Part shown: piece by piece, positions 61,151 through 64,000 of the stretch
Numbering within the stretch: the stretch's first letter is position 1
Layout of the letters: each line of letters starts with the position of its first letter
Assembly: GCA_033557465.1 (NCBI GenBank)
Contig: CM066048.1
Coordinates: 13,678,305-13,742,304 of the forward strand
Origin: Ichthyophis bannanicus
Lineage: Eukaryota; Chordata; Amphibia; Gymnophiona; Ichthyophiidae
Direction of reading: 5' to 3'
DNA length: 64,000 nucleotides
Position numbers and translations under genes: made by a program
Notes under the pieces: generated by a model
What the model saw: the letters and a program-made list of their open reading frames with translations, nothing else
The model's database searches: none
What the model was told of the DNA's origin: nothing

Positions 61151-61453
61151 CTAGTGGGGTGCGCCGGTTATCACTCTTTTTGTGTAGTTGTGGCCTGCTT
61201 TGTAAGCAGTACGAGTGGATGAGGACACAGGACAATTTGTAAAAATAAATTGCTTTTTATTGTTTCTTCGTGGAATCAATTTTTGACAAATGACCATGAT
61301 AAGGCAAACCAAGAATATAACCAAAAATAGGATACTTTCTCCAATAACTTTCTTAGCAAAAACTCTCCAAGTAGTTTTCTCCACTCTTGTTAACTTTTTC
61401 CTTCTTCCATTTAACAAAACCAGCAAAATACTGTTAAATGCACAGTTCAACAA
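61151..61453 (-). other. Short open frame with one hydrophobic segment in insertion X2
   Basis: 100 codons on the minus strand with a hydrophobic run (ESILFLVIFLVCLIMVICQKL) that could span a membrane, ending near the LTR-like 3' end. It overlaps the polyadenylation signal region, so it may be chance. I list it because the segment is long and clean for a random frame. Confidence 0.25.
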
Positions 61454-61692
61454 AACTTCAATAAGACAGTTTTGAATTCACATTCTCAGCTGCTGCAGAT
61501 TAGGATACCAGCCATGTGCTGCCTCTCAGTGTAAAATCATTAGCCTTCTTAACCGGGCTTTAGCAGTGGTAAAACTGGCTGTTTTTAAACACGAGGTTTC
61601 TATCTTCTTGTCTGCCCTTATCCTAGGCATTCATTGATACCAGCACATATGTTATCTTCTTAACCTGTACCATACAGCCTTCCATAAAAGCA

Positions 61693-62508
61693 TTAAACAT
61701 TTCTCACACAAAGTCCACACTCCATTGACTCTGCTGAAGACACTGGACTGTCTGGATAAAGCTCGAATTCCATTTCCTCTGGTGAATTATAAAGCTCAGG
61801 GCTTGGGGCAACTTCTGGCACACTCTGCTGCACTTCTTTTAAAAGTTTAAAAAGTTTTCCCCATTTTAGCTTCTGGCTCCCCCTTTTAACTGGGTCAGAA
61901 CCTCTTGCCCTTCTCTCCCTTAACAACCCCACCTCAGGGAATATATGAGTTGTTTGGCTGGCAGAAACCCTCCTTTTATCAGACTTTCTGTACTGTCTGT
62001 TCAAGGGCCCAGGACTTGAGCTGCTGCCTTCAGAATCAGACGTATAGTCCTGACTTCTTCCCCAGCTCCTTTCTTGCCCACAATCTTGACACTTGCCTTG
62101 GGAGTTGTGGCTGGTCCCCTTTGAACCTCCAGGTCTCACAGCCTTGTAATGCTGCCTCTTCCCCTGGTCTCTCTGGACTCTCTGCCTCTCCTCCTGGCTT
62201 CTGGCCTGCAGTCTTTCCTGCCCTCTGGCAGTCTCTCTCTGCAGTCCTTCCTGTGTCTGAGCACGTCCTGCTTGCTCTGCTGATTCAACTGCTTCTCTTC
62301 CTTGTTCTGCCGGTTCTGCTGAGAAACCCTGTTCTGCCTCACTTCCTGTGTGACGCAGCTTAAATGTTCTGTGGCTTGTTTCCTTCCCTGGCCCCACCCT
62401 CTCTCTGCCTGCAACTATTCTAGAGGCTGGGTGTGGCTTCAGGCTAGCCCTGCTAGTGTGTGCTTTAGTTTCTCTTTCTGTTTTGGAGCTATGCTTTGGT
62501 GAGCCCAT
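61693..62508 (-). CDS. Unrecognised ORF in LTR-like insertion X2
   Basis: 271 codons from ATG 62508; the frame is open upstream to 62589 without ATG, crossing the element edge. The protein is unrecognised: highly charged, Gln/Glu/Arg-rich central region (ERLQARSQEERQRVQRDQGK), a Ser-rich acidic patch (SDSEGSSSSPG), and an acidic C-terminus (EEMEFELYPDSP, SAESMECGL). No membrane segment. If the element is an LTR, the ORF would lie in U3. Possible accessory or gag-like protein, or a read-in exon. Compare the ORF at 28243-29118. Confidence 0.4.
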   Translation of the reverse strand: MGSPKHSSKTERETKAHTSRASLKPHPASRIVAGRERVGPGKETSHRTFKLRHTGSEAEQGFSAEPAEQGREAVESAEQAGRAQTQEGLQRETARGQERLQARSQEERQRVQRDQGKRQHYKAVRPGGSKGTSHNSQGKCQDCGQERSWGRSQDYTSDSEGSSSSPGPLNRQYRKSDKRRVSASQTTHIFPEVGLLRERRARGSDPVKRGSQKLKWGKLFKLLKEVQQSVPEVAPSPELYNSPEEMEFELYPDSPVSSAESMECGLCVRNV

Positions 62509-63639
62509 CCCCCGTTTATGAAAAAAAACCTCTTTTTTTTCAGTTTTAAAGGGCTCTGCTGCATGTGCATCACCACAGTATGCACCCAAGCATCCTTCTA
62601 GCTTTTGCCGTCGCCTTTTCTACCTGTTTAGCTACTTTAAGATCATCAGACACAACCACGCCTAGGTCCCACTCTTCTTTAGTGGACAAAAGTACTTCAC
62701 CTCCTATACTGTATTGCTCCCTTGGATTGCTGCAGCCCTAATGCATGACCTTACATTTTTTAACATTAAATCCCAGCTGCCAAATTCTAGACCATTCTTC
62801 AAGCTTAGCTAGATCCCTCCTCATGTTATCTACACCTTCCTGGGTGTCTACTCTATTGCAGATTTTGGTATCATCTGCAAAGAGGCAAACCTTACCCGAC
62901 AGCCCTTCCGCTATATCACTAACAAAGATGTTAAAAAGAATCGGACCAAGGACAGATCCCTGGGGCACACCACTGGTAACATCCTTCTCCTCAGAGTGAG
63001 CTCCATTTACTTGTACTCTTTGTCGCCTCCCACCCAACCAATTTCTAACCCAAGCAGTAACTTTAGGGTCCATCCCTAGGGTGCTCAGTTTGTTTATAAG
63101 TCGCCTGTGAGGAACAGTGTCAAAGGCTTTACTGAAATATAAATACACCACATCAAGAGCTCTCCCTCGGTCCAACTCCCTGGTCACCCAGTCAAAGAAA
63201 TCAATCAGATTTGTCTGACAAAGAAATCAATCAGATTTGTCTGACAAGACCTGCCTCTGGTGAATCCATGCTGCCTCGGATCCTGTAATCCGCTGGACTC
63301 CAGAAACCTCACTATTTTCTCTTTCAGCAGCGTTTCCAATAATTTACTCACCACCGAAGTTAAACTAACCGGCCTGTAGTTTTCAACCACATCCTTACTT
63401 CCGCTTTTGTGTAAAGGCACCACATGAGCCTCTCTCCAGTCCTTTGGCACCACTCCCCACTCCAACGAGGCATTGAAAAGGTCAGTCAGTGGAGTTGCTA
63501 GAACGTCCCCAAGTTCCCTCAGTATTCTAGGGTGTATCCCATCCGGTCCCATCGCTTTGTCTACTTTAAGTTGAGCTACTTTCTCACGAACACAGTCTTC
63601 TGAAAATTGTTCAAGATGTCCCTCGCTTCTGTTCTTTCA

Positions 63640-63690
63640 CCCGGTGAAAAGCGGGATATAAATACAGCTAAATAAATAAATTAATTAATT
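63640..63690 (+). mobile_element. L2/SINE 3' tail fragment
   Basis: 'cacccggtgaaaagcgggatataaatacagctaaataaataaatt' matches the 3' end of the SINE at 26858-27142. Only the tail is present, inserted in the CR1. Confidence 0.75.
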
Positions 63691-64000
63691 ATTTGTGGGT
63701 GTTTTCTGAGGTCCTGCTCCTGGTTCTTCATCTGTGAACACAGAACAAAAATATTTGTTAAGCAATTCCGCTTTATCCTTATCAGCTTCTACATATTCCC
63801 CCCTGCACCCTTGAGTCTGACAATACCACTTTTCGGAGAGGACCTGGAAAAGTTGGTGAAGGATTTGGGAGAGTCCAAGGGTGGACCGAGGATAAGCCAA
63901 AGCAACTTCGGACTTCAGGGCCAAACCGGGGTCAGGCTCGGGAGTTTAGGTGTTTTTGATCAGTAAGGTTTTCCCCCTTTCAGAGAGGTCAGTTTGCAAC

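Larger units (their letters stand above)
61119..62577 (-). mobile_element. LTR-like insertion X2, 1459 bp, TG...CA ends, GTAT duplication
   Basis: Flanked by GTAT at 61115-61118 and 62578-62581; excision restores the CR1 frame. The ends are TGTGG...CCACA on both strands. On the minus strand: start, ORF beginning about 70 bp in, AATAAA (complement of 61256-61261), then about 137 bp to the end. TG...CA, a 4-bp duplication and a polyadenylation signal near the 3' end fit a solo LTR. The internal retroelement is absent, so family cannot be named. Confidence 0.6.
60600..63825 (-). pseudogene. CR1 ORF2 reverse transcriptase, fragmented
   Basis: 63825-63700: EADKDKAELLNKYFCSVFTDEE. 63552-63205: GPDGIHPRILRELGDVLATPL, NYRPVSLTSVVSKLLE, QHGFTRGRSCQTNL. 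A 27-bp local tandem duplication (63185-63245) shifts the frame. 63187-62738: [39 protein letters not shown] (FADD catalytic). An insertion separates 62582 from 61114, then [28 protein letters not shown] and the decayed C-terminus run to about 60600. Confidence 0.86.
60559..63829 (-). mobile_element. CR1 LINE (second family) inserted in DIRS-E gag
   Basis: The 3' end at 60559-60590 shows a 'tttctatgtttc' octamer-type tail on the minus strand. Coding runs rightward to 63825 (5' truncated in the linker before RT). An LTR-like element at 61119-62577 and an L2/SINE tail at 63640-63690 are inserted in it. The gag frame resumes cleanly at 63830. Confidence 0.88.
59339..64000 (+). pseudogene. DIRS-E gag-like protein, split by a CR1; runs off the window
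   Basis: ATG 59339 (MPSRPQCGACG), with the C-x2-C ... C-x2-C cluster (CGAC...CKGC). The frame is open to the CR1 at 60559, but between about 59795 and 59945 the conserved acidic block (LEEGEIPQEDE, RVFWKEEL) lies in a neighbouring frame (59803-60000), so two opposite indels compensate. Then FPLHRVIKQMI, AVSAVTKKTTVPVEG, AARRYLWLRNWSAD, LSKLPFKGR. After the CR1, gag resumes at 63830 (LFGEDLEKLVKDLGES) and decays toward the window edge. Confidence 0.85.

Overview
This is eukaryotic, repeat-dense vertebrate DNA. I see no prokaryotic gene organisation, no rRNA, no CRISPR and no confident host coding exon. Almost all of the window is transposable elements (TEs), many nested in one another: several DIRS-type tyrosine-recombinase retrotransposons, L2, CR1, RTE and L1 LINEs, a hAT transposon, an unassigned DNA transposon, tRNA-derived SINEs and two LTR-like insertions. 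High DIRS diversity with L2 and CR1 suggests an amphibian, perhaps a caecilian. The organism is an inference from TE content only.

Layout. 1-7.9 kb: a CR1 3' remnant broken by a small inverted-repeat element with a hammerhead-like motif and by an L2 tail; then an RTE LINE broken by a DNA transposon with about 120-bp terminal inverted repeats (TIRs), with a hAT transposon after it. 7.9-8.4 kb: a CpG-rich stretch with a perfect CRE palindrome and a splice-donor-like site, the only candidate for a host promoter/exon 1. 9.4-52.1 kb: an old, internally deleted DIRS (G) that appears to have been split twice, first by a cluster of minus-strand L2s (10.9-34.0 kb) and then by DIRS-C (34.2-51.9 kb). 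The L2 cluster contains full-length DIRS-B (13.1-19.3 kb), DIRS-A (21.1-26.8 kb), a SINE and an LTR-like insertion. DIRS-C contains an L2, which contains a CR1, which contains a full-length L1 with both ORFs open. 52.4-64 kb: DIRS-E, apparently split by DIRS-D (52.7-58.6 kb) and by a CR1 (60.6-63.8 kb) that carries a 1.46-kb LTR-like insertion.

The DIRS copies share one plan: inverted terminal repeats (ITRs), a gag-like ORF, an RT/RNase H/methyltransferase-like ORF, a tyrosine recombinase (YR), and an internal complementary region (ICR) that copies both outer ITR edges, as expected for replication through a circle. Three observations recur across diverged DIRS copies and are the most interesting. 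(1) The YR reading frame stays open across the RT region, in the same frame as gag. (2) The ITRs carry a TGACGTCA palindrome or its CpG-decayed forms. (3) The 3' terminus carries CAGGTAAGT, a consensus splice donor, inside short inverted arms. Mutational state ranges from fully open (DIRS-B, L1) to one to several lesions (DIRS-A, hAT, RTE, DIRS-C, DIRS-D, CR1) to heavily decayed (DIRS-G, L2s).
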